From JAZDGX01 sp043806645 (GTDB lineage Bacteria > Eisenbacteria > RBG-16-71-46 > CAIMUX01 > WJJG01), in assembly GCA_043806645.1 (NCBI GenBank), contig JAZDGX010000063.1, forward strand, positions 1 to 17,796: DNA of 17,796 bases. The letters are read 5' to 3'. The notes beneath the pieces were generated by a model. That model worked only from the letters and a program-made list of their open reading frames with translations, made no database searches and was not told the DNA's origin. Below are positions 8,722 through 16,575 of the stretch, piece by piece. Both the position numbers and the translations under genes were made by a program. The stretch's first letter is position 1. Each line of letters begins with the position of its first letter.

Positions 8722-8804
8722 TGCCGGGGACGGGACTCGAACCCGTACGGGTTGCCCCACACGCCCCTCAAACGTGCGTGTCTACCAAAGTCCACCACCC
8801 CGGC
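8722..8804 (-). tRNA. tRNA-Leu (anticodon GAG)
   Basis: An 83-nt class II tRNA. Acceptor arms GCCGGGG (8804-8798) and CCCCGGC (8729-8723) pair perfectly, with discriminator A at 8722. The anticodon arm is CACGT-TTGAGGG-GCGTG, with GAG at 8769-8767. A long variable arm (GGGGCAACCC) and a T-arm with GGTTCGAGTCC follow. CCA is not encoded. It lies 51 bases after secG and before a terminator, and may be processed from a secG transcript. Confidence 0.97.
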
Positions 8805-8855
8805 AGATCAGCGAAACGATCGGCCGCGCGGCCCGCGCGACCCGGTCCTTGCTTT

Positions 8856-9278
8856 CTACTCGCCGCCCGTCTCGGATGCCCCGGGAAGAGCCTCCGGTGA
8901 TTCGGCGGCCTCTCCTTCGCCGGAAGGCACTGCTTCACCTTGCGGCAAGGCTTCTCCGGGCGCTACACCAACGGCGCCCTCCGGAGCCGCCGGTGATGGA
9001 GGTACGGTCTCGCGGATGATGTTGCGCCCCTCGGCTGCAGGCTGGCTACGATTCGACTGAACGAGCGCGAGCGCGAAACTGACCAGGAGAAAGCCGGCCC
9101 CCAGGTAGGCGGTCGCTTTCGAAAGGAAGCTGGCTGCGCCGCGCCCCCCGAAAAGACTCTGATTGCCCGACCCGCCGAAAGCCCCGGACAGGCCACCTGC
9201 TTCTCCACGCTGGAGCAGGATAGAGATGACCAGCGCGAGCGCGACGAGGAGATGAATGATGATCAGTAGTGTGAACAT
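8856..9278 (-). CDS. secG: Preprotein translocase subunit SecG
   Basis: SecG is the small membrane subunit that helps SecYEG move proteins across the inner membrane. The first 75 residues are typical: a membrane helix (about 3-22), the cytosolic loop LLQRGEAGGLSGAFGGSG with the SLFGGRGAASFLSKAT motif, and a second helix (about 57-73). A 60-residue tail rich in Pro, Glu, Gly and Ala follows; it is low-complexity and probably disordered, which makes this protein (140 residues) longer than common SecG. The ATG at 9278 has GGAGG about 12 bases upstream. It has its own promoter (9312-9340) and lies between tpiA and tRNA-Leu. Confidence 0.95.
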   Translation of the reverse strand: MFTLLIIIHLLVALALVISILLQRGEAGGLSGAFGGSGNQSLFGGRGAASFLSKATAYLGAGFLLVSFALALVQSNRSQPAAEGRNIIRETVPPSPAAPEGAVGVAPGEALPQGEAVPSGEGEAAESPEALPGASETGGE

Positions 9279-9311
9279 GGCTTCTTGAACCCTCCGCCCA
9301 TAAAACGCAGA

Positions 9312-9340
9312 AGTTTAGCATCACGCTCCCGGGCCGTCAA
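9312..9340 (-). promoter_or_regulatory. Sigma-70-type promoter with extended -10, for secG
   Basis: The minus strand reads TTGACG (9340-9335), 17 bases, then TAAACT (9317-9312), with TGC just before the -10 box (extended -10). The start would be near 9305, giving a leader of about 27 bases that contains the GGAGG of secG. It is the best housekeeping-type promoter seen in the window. The 115-base gap 9279-9393 holds this and nothing else clear. Confidence 0.72.
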
Positions 9341-9393
9341 GCAGCCCTCCCGGATTCTTCCCCCGCTCCCCCACCCACGGCCGGGCAGAAGTC

Positions 9394-10146
9394 TCAAGCC
9401 CCGGCAATGCCCAGAAATCCCTCCGCCTTGAGACTCGCCCCGCCAACGAGCGCTCCGTCGATGTCGGGCTGGGCCAGCAGGGCAGCGGCGTTGTCGGGCT
9501 TCACGCTTCCCCCATAGAGGATCCGCACCCCGCCCGCAACCTCCGCGCCGAAGCTCTCCGCGAGCCGTGCGCGCAAGATGGCGTGGACTTCCTGCGCGAT
9601 CCCGGGGGTGGCCGTCCGGCCCGTCCCGATGGCCCAAACCGGCTCGTAGGCCAGGCTCACCTTCAGCATTTGCTCTCTGGAAAGGCCGGGCAAGGCCTCT
9701 TGAAACTGGGCCTCGAGCACATCGCGCGTCTTCTCCCCCTCGCGCTGCTCCAGACTCTCCCCAACGCAGTAGATCGGCGCGAGACCCGTGGCAAGCGCCG
9801 CGCGCAGCTTGCTCCAGAGGATGATTCCACTGTCACCGAAGTGCAGGCGCCTCTCCGAGTGACCGATGAGGACATGGCTGCAACCAGCGTCACGCAGCAT
9901 CGGCCCGGAGATCGCGCTTGTATACGCCCCGGAAGCTTCCCAGTGGAGATCCTGGCCGCCCAAAAAGATCGGGCTGCCCTTCAACCGCTCCCCGACGGCA
10001 GCCAGCAGGGTGAAGGGAGGGAGCAGCAGCAACTCCCGTCCCCGCGGCAGGCCCCCCGATCCGGAAAGAATGCCATCGACCAGGGCCATGGCCTCGCTGC
10101 GCAGCATGTGCATCTTCCAATTGCCGGCGATGAGAGTCGTACGCAT
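9394..10146 (-). CDS. tpiA: Triosephosphate isomerase
   Basis: It interconverts dihydroxyacetone phosphate and glyceraldehyde 3-phosphate in glycolysis, in the cytosol. With the ATG at 10146 the protein has 250 residues, the normal length, and begins MRTTLIAGNWKMH. Catalytic residues are present: K11 (after N9), H96 in VLIGHSERR and E168 in AYEPVWAIGTG, plus the phosphate-binding YGGSVKPDN (G212-S214). The frame is open 33 bases further upstream, but that extension has no family counterpart, and GGGGAGG lies about 11 bases before the chosen ATG. It follows pgk by 48 bases, as in many bacteria, and is followed by secG. Confidence 0.98.
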   Translation of the reverse strand: MRTTLIAGNWKMHMLRSEAMALVDGILSGSGGLPRGRELLLLPPFTLLAAVGERLKGSPIFLGGQDLHWEASGAYTSAISGPMLRDAGCSHVLIGHSERRLHFGDSGIILWSKLRAALATGLAPIYCVGESLEQREGEKTRDVLEAQFQEALPGLSREQMLKVSLAYEPVWAIGTGRTATPGIAQEVHAILRARLAESFGAEVAGGVRILYGGSVKPDNAAALLAQPDIDGALVGGASLKAEGFLGIAGA

Positions 10147-10194
10147 CCCTGGTTTCACCCTCCCCGACGGACCCGCCATCCCGGCGGGAAACGA

Positions 10195-11386
10195 TCATTC
10201 CTCGAGAGCCGCCACTCCCGGGAGAGTCTTTCCCTCCAGGTACTCGAGCGACGCCCCGCCACCGGTGGAAATGTGAGTCACCCGCTCCGCCAACCCCATC
10301 TGCTGCAGCGCGGCGACCGAATCCCCCCCCCCGACCACGGTGATCGCGCCCCGTTCCGTGGCCCTGGCCAGCGTCTCCGCCATGGCCCGGGTCCCCGCAT
10401 CGTAGGGCTTGCGCTCGAAAATGCCCATCGGACCGTTCCAGAAGATCGTGCGCGCGGACATTAGCCGCTCGGCAAAGCGTTGCCGGGTTGCGGGGCCGAT
10501 GTCGACGCCCATTTCCTGCTCCGCCAACTCGCCCCGCCGCGCTACCCGCCCAGCCTCTCCGCTCTCGGGATCGGTGACGGCCACACAATCGACGGGCAAA
10601 ACCACCTCTTTCCCCCAGTTCCTGCCCCCGCTCCAAGACCCGCCGGGCTGTGTCGATCAGCTCCTCCTCCACCAGCGACCGGCCCACCGCCACCCCCTGT
10701 GCCCTCCAGAAGGTGAACATCATGGCCCCACCGACCAGAAGCGCGTCTACCCGGGGAAGCAGATTGCTCAAGACATCGATCTTGCCGGAGACCTTGGCAC
10801 CGCCCAGCAGGGCAGCGAAGGGACGCTGCGGGTCCCCCAGCAGCGGCTTCAGGAACCTGAGCTCCCGTTCCATGAGAAACCCGGGTGCCCGGATGGCAAC
10901 CCGGCGCGCCACCCCTTCGGTCGAGGCGTGCGCGCGATGGGCCGTTCCGAAGGCATCGTTGACGTAGACGTCTGCCCAAGCGCTCAAGGCATCGGCGAAT
11001 CCAGCCGCGTTCTCCGTCTCCCCCGCATGGAAGCGCAGGTTCTCGAGCAGCATGACCTGCCCCGGCGCAAGCTGCGCGATCATGGCCCCCACGTGGGCGC
11101 CGATGCAATCGGGCGCCAGGGGCACGGGCATGGCGAGAAGCTCACTCATGCGCCGAGCCACCGGCGCCAGGCTGAATTCGGGCCTGCGCTGCCCCTTAGG
11201 GCGACCCAGATGGGACATGAGGATCACCCGCGCCCCCCGGTCCACCAGGTGACGGATCGTCGGGAGAGCGGCTCGCAGCCGCGTGTCGTCCGACACCTCC
11301 CCTCCGGCCAGGGGCGCGTTGAAATCCACACGCACGAGCACCCGCTTGCCCTGTACCTCTACTGAAGGCAATTGCCGCATTCCCAT
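10195..11386 (-). CDS. pgk: Phosphoglycerate kinase, frame broken by one extra base
   Basis: It transfers phosphate from 1,3-bisphosphoglycerate to ADP in glycolysis. The N-terminal half lies in one frame (VDFNAP, SHLGRPKG, ENLRFHAGE, NDAFGTAHRAHAS, GGAKVSGKI). The C-terminal half lies in another (VVLPVDCVAV, FWNGPMGIFE, TVVGGGDSVAA, HISTGGGASLEYLEGK). The switch is at a run of five C (10612-10616; GGGGG on the coding strand). Removing one base gives QELGKEVVLPVD, a normal PGK sequence, and a 396-residue protein of standard length. As sequenced, the first frame runs on with nonsense residues to 9890. An indel at a homopolymer in an otherwise perfect essential gene suggests a sequencing or assembly error rather than a pseudogene. 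The ATG at 11386 has GGGAGG six bases upstream. The 160-base gap before it (11387-11546) shows no clear promoter. Confidence 0.95.
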
Positions 11387-11546
11387 CGCGCGCCTCCCGA
11401 TTCAATACCCGTACCGATCGTCGCCATGCCCCTTCCCGTCCCAGAAGCGACCGCCGCCCCGTCGCCCGGGATGGCGCCCATGCAAACGCAATCCCGGCGC
11501 TGAATGCAAGCGGGAACCCCCGTCGACCGGGCACGGAATGCGGCTT

Positions 11547-13157
11547 CTACATACCCCCGAAGACATTGGTATGGATCAACCGATAGTCCCCGGTGCCCAG
11601 CTCATCGACGAAGATGAACTCGAGCGGCCGCCCGCGGTTTGGCGGTTCTGCTTGGGGCAGAAGGGGTGCGCCCCAGCTCACGTAGTACCAGACCTCGTAC
11701 GCAGAGGTCTCTTCGGGGCTGCGCCGGCGCGGCGAGCCGGCGTCCGAACGTTCCGCATCATCGATCTCGCGCTCCAGAAAAAAGGCGATCCGGTCGGACT
11801 CGCGTGGAAGCAGCTCCTTGTGGACCTCGTCCGGCTCCCCGAAACGCACGAAGACCTTGCCCCGGTCGGTCTGGCTCCCACGGACGCGCCCCCCGAAGCG
11901 GCCGTCCGCCGTCTCGACCCGCTGGCGGAAGAGCCCCTGCGTCGGCCCGTCCATATCGCCCTGGGGTCCATCGATACCGACCCAGAATCGCGATGCCAGC
12001 ACTTCACGCTCGCCTGGCGGAAGCTCCCCGAACCGGAGCAGTTCCTCCTCGGTGAGCAGCAGCGATGCGTTGCCCAGCAGTTGCTGCTGCGACTGCGTCC
12101 ATGACTCCGCCCGCCAGAGCATCTGGAACTCCCCGGCCGCCCGGTGCAGTGCCGTCCCGCCGCCGTGAGGAGACACGCCCACGGCCACGGTGTAGCTTCC
12201 CGCGGCCAGGCCGGAAACGTCGAGCTCGCGCACGAGCGCGCTGCGGGATGCCGGCAAACGCAGCCGTGTTGTATCTGCGTACAGCGGAGCCTCCTGCTGC
12301 CAGTGGCTTACCGTGGTGACCACGTCCACCGCCTCCCCGTCCAGTCCATAGGCCTCCAGATACAGCCGCACTGCAGGGTTGCGCAAGCCGTACATGCGCG
12401 CGGGATGCGGGATCAACTCGGCCCGCCGACCTTCCGCTTCCGAGATCCAAAAACCACCCTGAAGCTCGTAGGCTTGCGGATCGAACTGCCAGAGAAAGAG
12501 GCACCCGCTCAGCCCAACGCTGTCGCGGATGTCGGCCGCCGGGTAGCGCGCGTGCACGAGGCCCCGCTTCTTCTCGTCCCGCATCTGGTAGAGCAGCCCG
12601 GCCCGCACCGCGTTGAGATCCTCGACGCACAACTCGAACTCCGGAGTGTCGCCGTCGCGCGGCACGCGCAGATAGACGAGCCGGTCGAGATCCCCGCGCA
12701 GCGCGTCCTCTGGCACCCCATTGTCCCCGCCGGGACAAGGCAGATCGAGACGCTGGCTGCGCTCGAGCAACCGGTTCCCCGCGGCATCGACATCGGTAAG
12801 GGACAGCTCGATCTGCACGCGCCCGCTTTCCCCCGGCAGAGACCCGGCGCACTGCAATGCGGGCTGGGGCAATGCGAGGCAGAAGAAGGTCTCCGGAGCG
12901 TTGGCGGAATCGAGAAACAGGACCCCATCCAGGAAGTAGGCAATCTCGCCCTCGGCCTCCCGCGGAAGATCGAGTGCAGCGGCCCCCGTCGCCGGTGCCG
13001 AGGCGGGCATGAGCGCGGCCGCCCCCACCAGCCCGAGACAGATTCCGCAGCGCCCCCAAACACGAAGGGCGGGGCCGAGACTCCCCGCCCTGACCGGCCG
13101 CCACCGAGGCGAAATCGCTCTAGAAGCGGAAGTCGATCGAGATCCGGTGGATGCCAC
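11547..13157 (-). CDS. GWxTD-domain protein, exported
   Basis: This large protein (up to 536 residues) has a C-terminal domain (about 385-536) that follows the GWxTD family pattern: FWVGIDGP, RVETADGRFGG, TDRGKVFVRFGEPDEV, YEVWYYV and FIFVDELGTGDYRLIHTN. The name-giving motif is altered to GSQTD (427-431), with Trp replaced by Ser. The N-terminal two thirds look like beta-rich repeats, and a signal-like hydrophobic segment lies at 36-50 followed by ASA-type cleavage sites. The start is uncertain: the GTG at 13157 overlaps the end of the PorV-like gene by 38 bases, gives a very long basic n-region, and has a weak ribosome site; a hairpin lies inside this stretch. A later start (GTG at residue 47 or ATG at residue 50) would lose most of the signal. 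The family is typical of FCB-group genomes and has no established function. Confidence 0.85.
   Translation of the reverse strand: MASTGSRSTSASRAISPRWRPVRAGSLGPALRVWGRCGICLGLVGAAALMPASAPATGAAALDLPREAEGEIAYFLDGVLFLDSANAPETFFCLALPQPALQCAGSLPGESGRVQIELSLTDVDAAGNRLLERSQRLDLPCPGGDNGVPEDALRGDLDRLVYLRVPRDGDTPEFELCVEDLNAVRAGLLYQMRDEKKRGLVHARYPAADIRDSVGLSGCLFLWQFDPQAYELQGGFWISEAEGRRAELIPHPARMYGLRNPAVRLYLEAYGLDGEAVDVVTTVSHWQQEAPLYADTTRLRLPASRSALVRELDVSGLAAGSYTVAVGVSPHGGGTALHRAAGEFQMLWRAESWTQSQQQLLGNASLLLTEEELLRFGELPPGEREVLASRFWVGIDGPQGDMDGPTQGLFRQRVETADGRFGGRVRGSQTDRGKVFVRFGEPDEVHKELLPRESDRIAFFLEREIDDAERSDAGSPRRRSPEETSAYEVWYYVSWGAPLLPQAEPPNRGRPLEFIFVDELGTGDYRLIHTNVFGGM
13067..13090 (-). terminator. Possible terminator after the PorV-like gene
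   Basis: On the minus strand GGGCGGGG, an eight-base loop and CCCCGCCC form a perfect 8-bp hairpin followed by TTCGTGTTT, 30 bases past the PorV-like stop. The T-run is interrupted, so it is weak. It lies inside the 5' end of the GWxTD frame and so argues for attenuation between the two genes or for a later GWxTD start. Confidence 0.4.
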
Positions 13158-14055
13158 CCAGATACCCCATATCCGAGAAAGCGTAGTCGACCGTCGCCTC
13201 GGAATTCAGACTGGTGGGGACCTTGAAGCCCAACCCCGCGCCCAAACCCTCGGCATCGTAGCCGAATCCATAGCCCGCCCGCAGGTAGAGAAAGTCCTTG
13301 TACCCCACCTCGGTGCCCACGTTGGCCCGTTCATTGTTGTCCGGCGGATGCGAGAAATCCGCCGCCGACAGGACGCGGAATTGCGCATCTTCGTAAAGGC
13401 TCATCGACATGCCGACGCGGAACATCGTCGGGAGCTTGACGGTCCGTTCGACGAATTTCATCTCGGTGCCGATGTTTTGGATCGCCATGCCGATGCGCAG
13501 CGACTGGAACCCCGTGTCATAGAGTGTGCCGAAGTCGAAGGCATAAGCCTGGCTATGTTGGTCGGCGAGCGAGCAGTCGAGGTAGTTGAACGTGATCCCC
13601 GCCGAGAACTTGTCCGTCAGCGAACGCGCATACGTCATGCTGGCCGCGATGTCGCCGCAGTCGAACTTCTCACCGGTGCCCTCGGGACGCGTGACGGTGG
13701 TCACGAGTTGCTCGGGCATGTACAGACTGCGGACGTGCAGCGCCACCATCCCGGGGACGTACCGCGGGTCGAAGACGTACGTCGCCTGCGAGAAGGAGAT
13801 GTCGGTCACCCAGTCCGCGTGATTGATCGCGATCACGCTGCGCGTGATACGCGCGACACCAGCGGGATTCCAGTACACCGAGGAGGCGTCGTCGGCGACC
13901 GAGGCGAAAGCCGAGCCCATGGCAGCCGCGCGCGCGCCCACACCGATCTTCAAGAACTGCCCGCCGATCGTGCCGACCTTTTCAAACTCCCGGGCCGCAA
14001 AGGCGGGGCCGGAGAGGGTCAATGCCAGCACCGCGACAAGGATCGCTCGCTTCAC
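13120..14055 (-). CDS. PorV/PorQ-family outer-membrane beta-barrel protein
   Basis: This 311-residue protein has a clean signal peptide (residues 1-20, ending PAFA). The family hallmark follows directly: GQFLKIGVGARAAAMG and then DDASSVYWNPAGVA. The remainder is a FadL-like barrel of alternating strands ending in RISIDFRF, with the terminal phenylalanine typical of outer-membrane insertion. In Bacteroidota, PorV is the shuttle of the type IX secretion system, and PorQ-like relatives are common across FCB phyla without that system. The GTG start has a near-perfect AAGGAGGT six bases upstream, so strong translation is expected. It follows the gene for the 810-residue secreted protein by 51 bases; that protein's C-terminal domain is of the kind PorV handles, so they may be functional partners. 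No other type IX component is in the window. Confidence 0.9.
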   Translation of the reverse strand: MKRAILVAVLALTLSGPAFAAREFEKVGTIGGQFLKIGVGARAAAMGSAFASVADDASSVYWNPAGVARITRSVIAINHADWVTDISFSQATYVFDPRYVPGMVALHVRSLYMPEQLVTTVTRPEGTGEKFDCGDIAASMTYARSLTDKFSAGITFNYLDCSLADQHSQAYAFDFGTLYDTGFQSLRIGMAIQNIGTEMKFVERTVKLPTMFRVGMSMSLYEDAQFRVLSAADFSHPPDNNERANVGTEVGYKDFLYLRAGYGFGYDAEGLGAGLGFKVPTSLNSEATVDYAFSDMGYLGGIHRISIDFRF

Positions 14056-14106
14056 CGTTCTACCTCCTTACCCAATCCTCGGTCTCCCATCCGGGCCACG
14101 CTTTGC

Positions 14107-16539
14107 CTAGCGGATGATCGCGAATCTCCCGACCGTGGCCTCATCCCCGCAGGACACAGCGTACAGATAGACCCCGCTGGTGACATCCTGTCCGTTGCGC
14201 GAAATCATGTTCCAGAAGACCGTTCCCAGCCCGTCGCTCGGGATCTCCCGGACCAGGTCCCCCGAAAGGGTGTAGATCCTGACCTGGCATTCCCGGGCCG
14301 GCAGGTGGGCAAAGGCGATCTTCGTGCCGGTCGGATCGGCATCGCTGGGCGTGAGGTCCCATGCCGCCCGGCCGTTCCAGGGATTCGGGATCACCGTCAC
14401 CTGGTTCTTCCAGTTCTGCGCGGAGGAGGTCTTCCAGATCGGCATGACCCCCTTGGCCTCGATCGCCGCCGGCTGACTCGTCAGGGTCTGCAGGTTGCCT
14501 TCCGTGTCAATCCAGGAGCTGTACGCAGTCACATCATAGAAGTAGAGCATCCCATTCTTCAGCCCGAGGGAATCCTCGTAGAAATAGCGACCCACCGGAT
14601 AGCGCGCCAACATCTGTCCTTCATGCTCCGGATCTGGAACGGAATCGCTCGGCCACACGGCGGAATCCGTGTGGTCATTCAGATCCAGCTCCGTCCCAAC
14701 GGGATCGTAGGTCAAGATGGCCAGCTGCTGCCATTCGCTGGGAGCCGGGCCCGTCGAGCCGATCGGCCGCTGCCAGCCCTCCACGCGCCAGATCTTGTAC
14801 CCGGTGAAAAGGATTTCCTGACGAATGGGGTCGGCCACGAGTTCGGAGGTATTGTCCCAACGGACCCGCACCCGTCGATCCCCATGCATCCCGACATCCA
14901 CTGCGCGCATCTCCTCGTCGTCGAGGTTCAGCATCGGCGGCGGGGGCGCCACCGTCCCCACCCAGTGGATCACCGTCTCCGTGCCCTGGCAGGAATTGGG
15001 GCTGTCCTGGATCGGAGTGCAGCAATTGCAATCGGCGTCACGCCAGTATTCGCTTCGGTCGCATCCGGTATTCTTGAACGGCCCCTGCGGCTGCGACAAC
15101 GAGTCACACGGATCCTCCCAATAGAGGGGATCTCCACCCGTTTCGATGTGCAGACATGTCTCTGCGCCGTTGCAGCCCGTCAGCGCATTGTTGTCGACAT
15201 CCTTCCACTGTCCGTTGAAGACCCGCTGCGCCATCAGCGAGTTGTGAATCATGCCCTCGCGCTCACTGCCGATCACGAAGGCGACCTGGAAGTTCAACTG
15301 CTCCCCGGGCAGCAATTCGCTGAACGGCCCCGCGCTGAAACAGTAGCGATAATCCGACGGCTGACTGGTGGGCCGATTGGGCTTCGTCCCTCGCTGCAGT
15401 AGATCATACCGTTGATAGTCGTTGTTCGGATCCCCTTCGGGATAGGTCCCGCTGCCGGAGAAGAACGCAAGGGTGTGAATCCCCACGCTTGCCGGCGCGA
15501 TCTCGCCAAAGGGATCCGTCGTGTGCCCGAGAAACATCCCCCCGAAGTAGCCGCGCTGCCCTTCGGGCAGATCATCGGCCGCGTTGCCGCCGATGGCGGT
15601 ACCGGGCAAGTCGAACATGTACGCGATGTCGATGTTCAGTTCCTGCTCCCGGCAGTCGCGTGCCTCACCGCTGATGCGGTCCTCGCACTGATAGGTGATC
15701 GAGATGTCGATGAACGTCGTGTCGATCTCCGCCATCGCACCGCCGTCGTCCGTGTAGTAGCCCTGGGCGGCCTTCTCGCCCGCATCGGAATCGACGAAGT
15801 AGCCGAGGTAGAGTTCCCGCAGCACCTCCCAGCCCTCGTTGATCACAACGTAATCCATTCCGATGAACTCGTTGGCCCCCGGGGTGGACCAGGCGAAACT
15901 GCGCTGCCTGACGTGCAGGTTGAGCGGCCGGTGATCGGGATAGATCGAGCGCGCTTCATCCGTGTTGTCCCAGTACTCGCAGGAGAACATCTGCTGCGCT
16001 ATGGCTTCATAGTCCTCGTCGATACGGCCGTCGAAATCATCGTCGCGATTATTGTGGAAATCCTCATCGATCACTCCATCCCCATCGTCGTCGCCTTGAC
16101 TGCTCGAAAATCCCTGGCGTTCCCCGCCGGTGATTCCTTCGAAGCTCTCATAGATCGTGTAATTCGGGTCGATTGGCGGCAGCATTTCGTTCTCGTATGC
16201 ACCGGTCGAGACGTAGGTCAGGTTGTCCGGCGCGATCGCGCCGATCCACAACGAAGCGGCATAGAGGTACTCGCCGCCCTTCCAGCCTGCCCCGTAGCTG
16301 TCCGTGCCGAAGGGATTGCCCACCACCCCCACGTTGGTAACCATCACCTGCAGCAGCCCGACATTGTGGTAGAAGAGGTGCGGGGCGCGAATGGCGTACA
16401 ACGGCTCCCCGCCTTCATCGACCGCATAGGCGCTGCGGCCTTCCCAATACGCGTGGGCCGGCGCGACCCCCAGCGCCAAGAGCGCAGTGCCCAGGATAAC
16501 CACGCCCCGGCTGCGCCACCTTCGCCTTGCGTGACCCAT
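14107..16539 (-). CDS. Large secreted protein with FlgD/Por-type C-terminal domain
   Basis: The 810-residue product has a signal peptide (1-30, ending APAHA). A double aspartate-rich stretch at 149-177, DDDGDGVIDEDF and DDDFDGRIDEDY, resembles EF-hand/thrombospondin-3 calcium loops. A cysteine cluster lies at 493-517 (including CNCC). The C-terminal domain (about 715-810) begins VIPNPWNG and holds VRIYTLSGDLVREI, NGQDVTSGVYLYAV and the final GRFAIIR. This pattern fits FlgD immunoglobulin-like and Por secretion tail domains, which anchor or sort surface proteins in FCB bacteria. The middle shows no catalytic motif known to me. The ATG has GGGAGGAG seven bases upstream and lies 36 bases after the TonB-receptor stop, so the two are in one operon. 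It may be a surface or periplasmic partner of the receptor. Function is unknown. Confidence 0.88.
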   Translation of the reverse strand: MGHARRRWRSRGVVILGTALLALGVAPAHAYWEGRSAYAVDEGGEPLYAIRAPHLFYHNVGLLQVMVTNVGVVGNPFGTDSYGAGWKGGEYLYAASLWIGAIAPDNLTYVSTGAYENEMLPPIDPNYTIYESFEGITGGERQGFSSSQGDDDGDGVIDEDFHNNRDDDFDGRIDEDYEAIAQQMFSCEYWDNTDEARSIYPDHRPLNLHVRQRSFAWSTPGANEFIGMDYVVINEGWEVLRELYLGYFVDSDAGEKAAQGYYTDDGGAMAEIDTTFIDISITYQCEDRISGEARDCREQELNIDIAYMFDLPGTAIGGNAADDLPEGQRGYFGGMFLGHTTDPFGEIAPASVGIHTLAFFSGSGTYPEGDPNNDYQRYDLLQRGTKPNRPTSQPSDYRYCFSAGPFSELLPGEQLNFQVAFVIGSEREGMIHNSLMAQRVFNGQWKDVDNNALTGCNGAETCLHIETGGDPLYWEDPCDSLSQPQGPFKNTGCDRSEYWRDADCNCCTPIQDSPNSCQGTETVIHWVGTVAPPPPMLNLDDEEMRAVDVGMHGDRRVRVRWDNTSELVADPIRQEILFTGYKIWRVEGWQRPIGSTGPAPSEWQQLAILTYDPVGTELDLNDHTDSAVWPSDSVPDPEHEGQMLARYPVGRYFYEDSLGLKNGMLYFYDVTAYSSWIDTEGNLQTLTSQPAAIEAKGVMPIWKTSSAQNWKNQVTVIPNPWNGRAAWDLTPSDADPTGTKIAFAHLPARECQVRIYTLSGDLVREIPSDGLGTVFWNMISRNGQDVTSGVYLYAVSCGDEATVGRFAIIR

Positions 16540-16575
16540 CTCCCGACTCCTCCCGCGGTGGTCCTGCCACCGGCG

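Noticed and set aside
8822..8833. Perfect palindrome GGCCGCGCGGCC between secG and tRNA-Leu
   Set aside because: It is too short and GC-only, has no T-run, and is likely by chance in this composition.
9890..10611. Continuation of the pgk first frame past the frame break, and a matching overlap with tpiA
   Set aside because: Residues after the break are Arg/Gly-rich nonsense, while the adjacent frame carries the true C-terminal half of the kinase.
13009..15402. Very long plus-strand open frame (797 codons) opposite the PorV-like and secreted-protein genes
   Set aside because: The antisense frame lacks stops because of high GC. It has no domain or signal logic, and the minus-strand genes have ribosome sites, signal peptides and family motifs.
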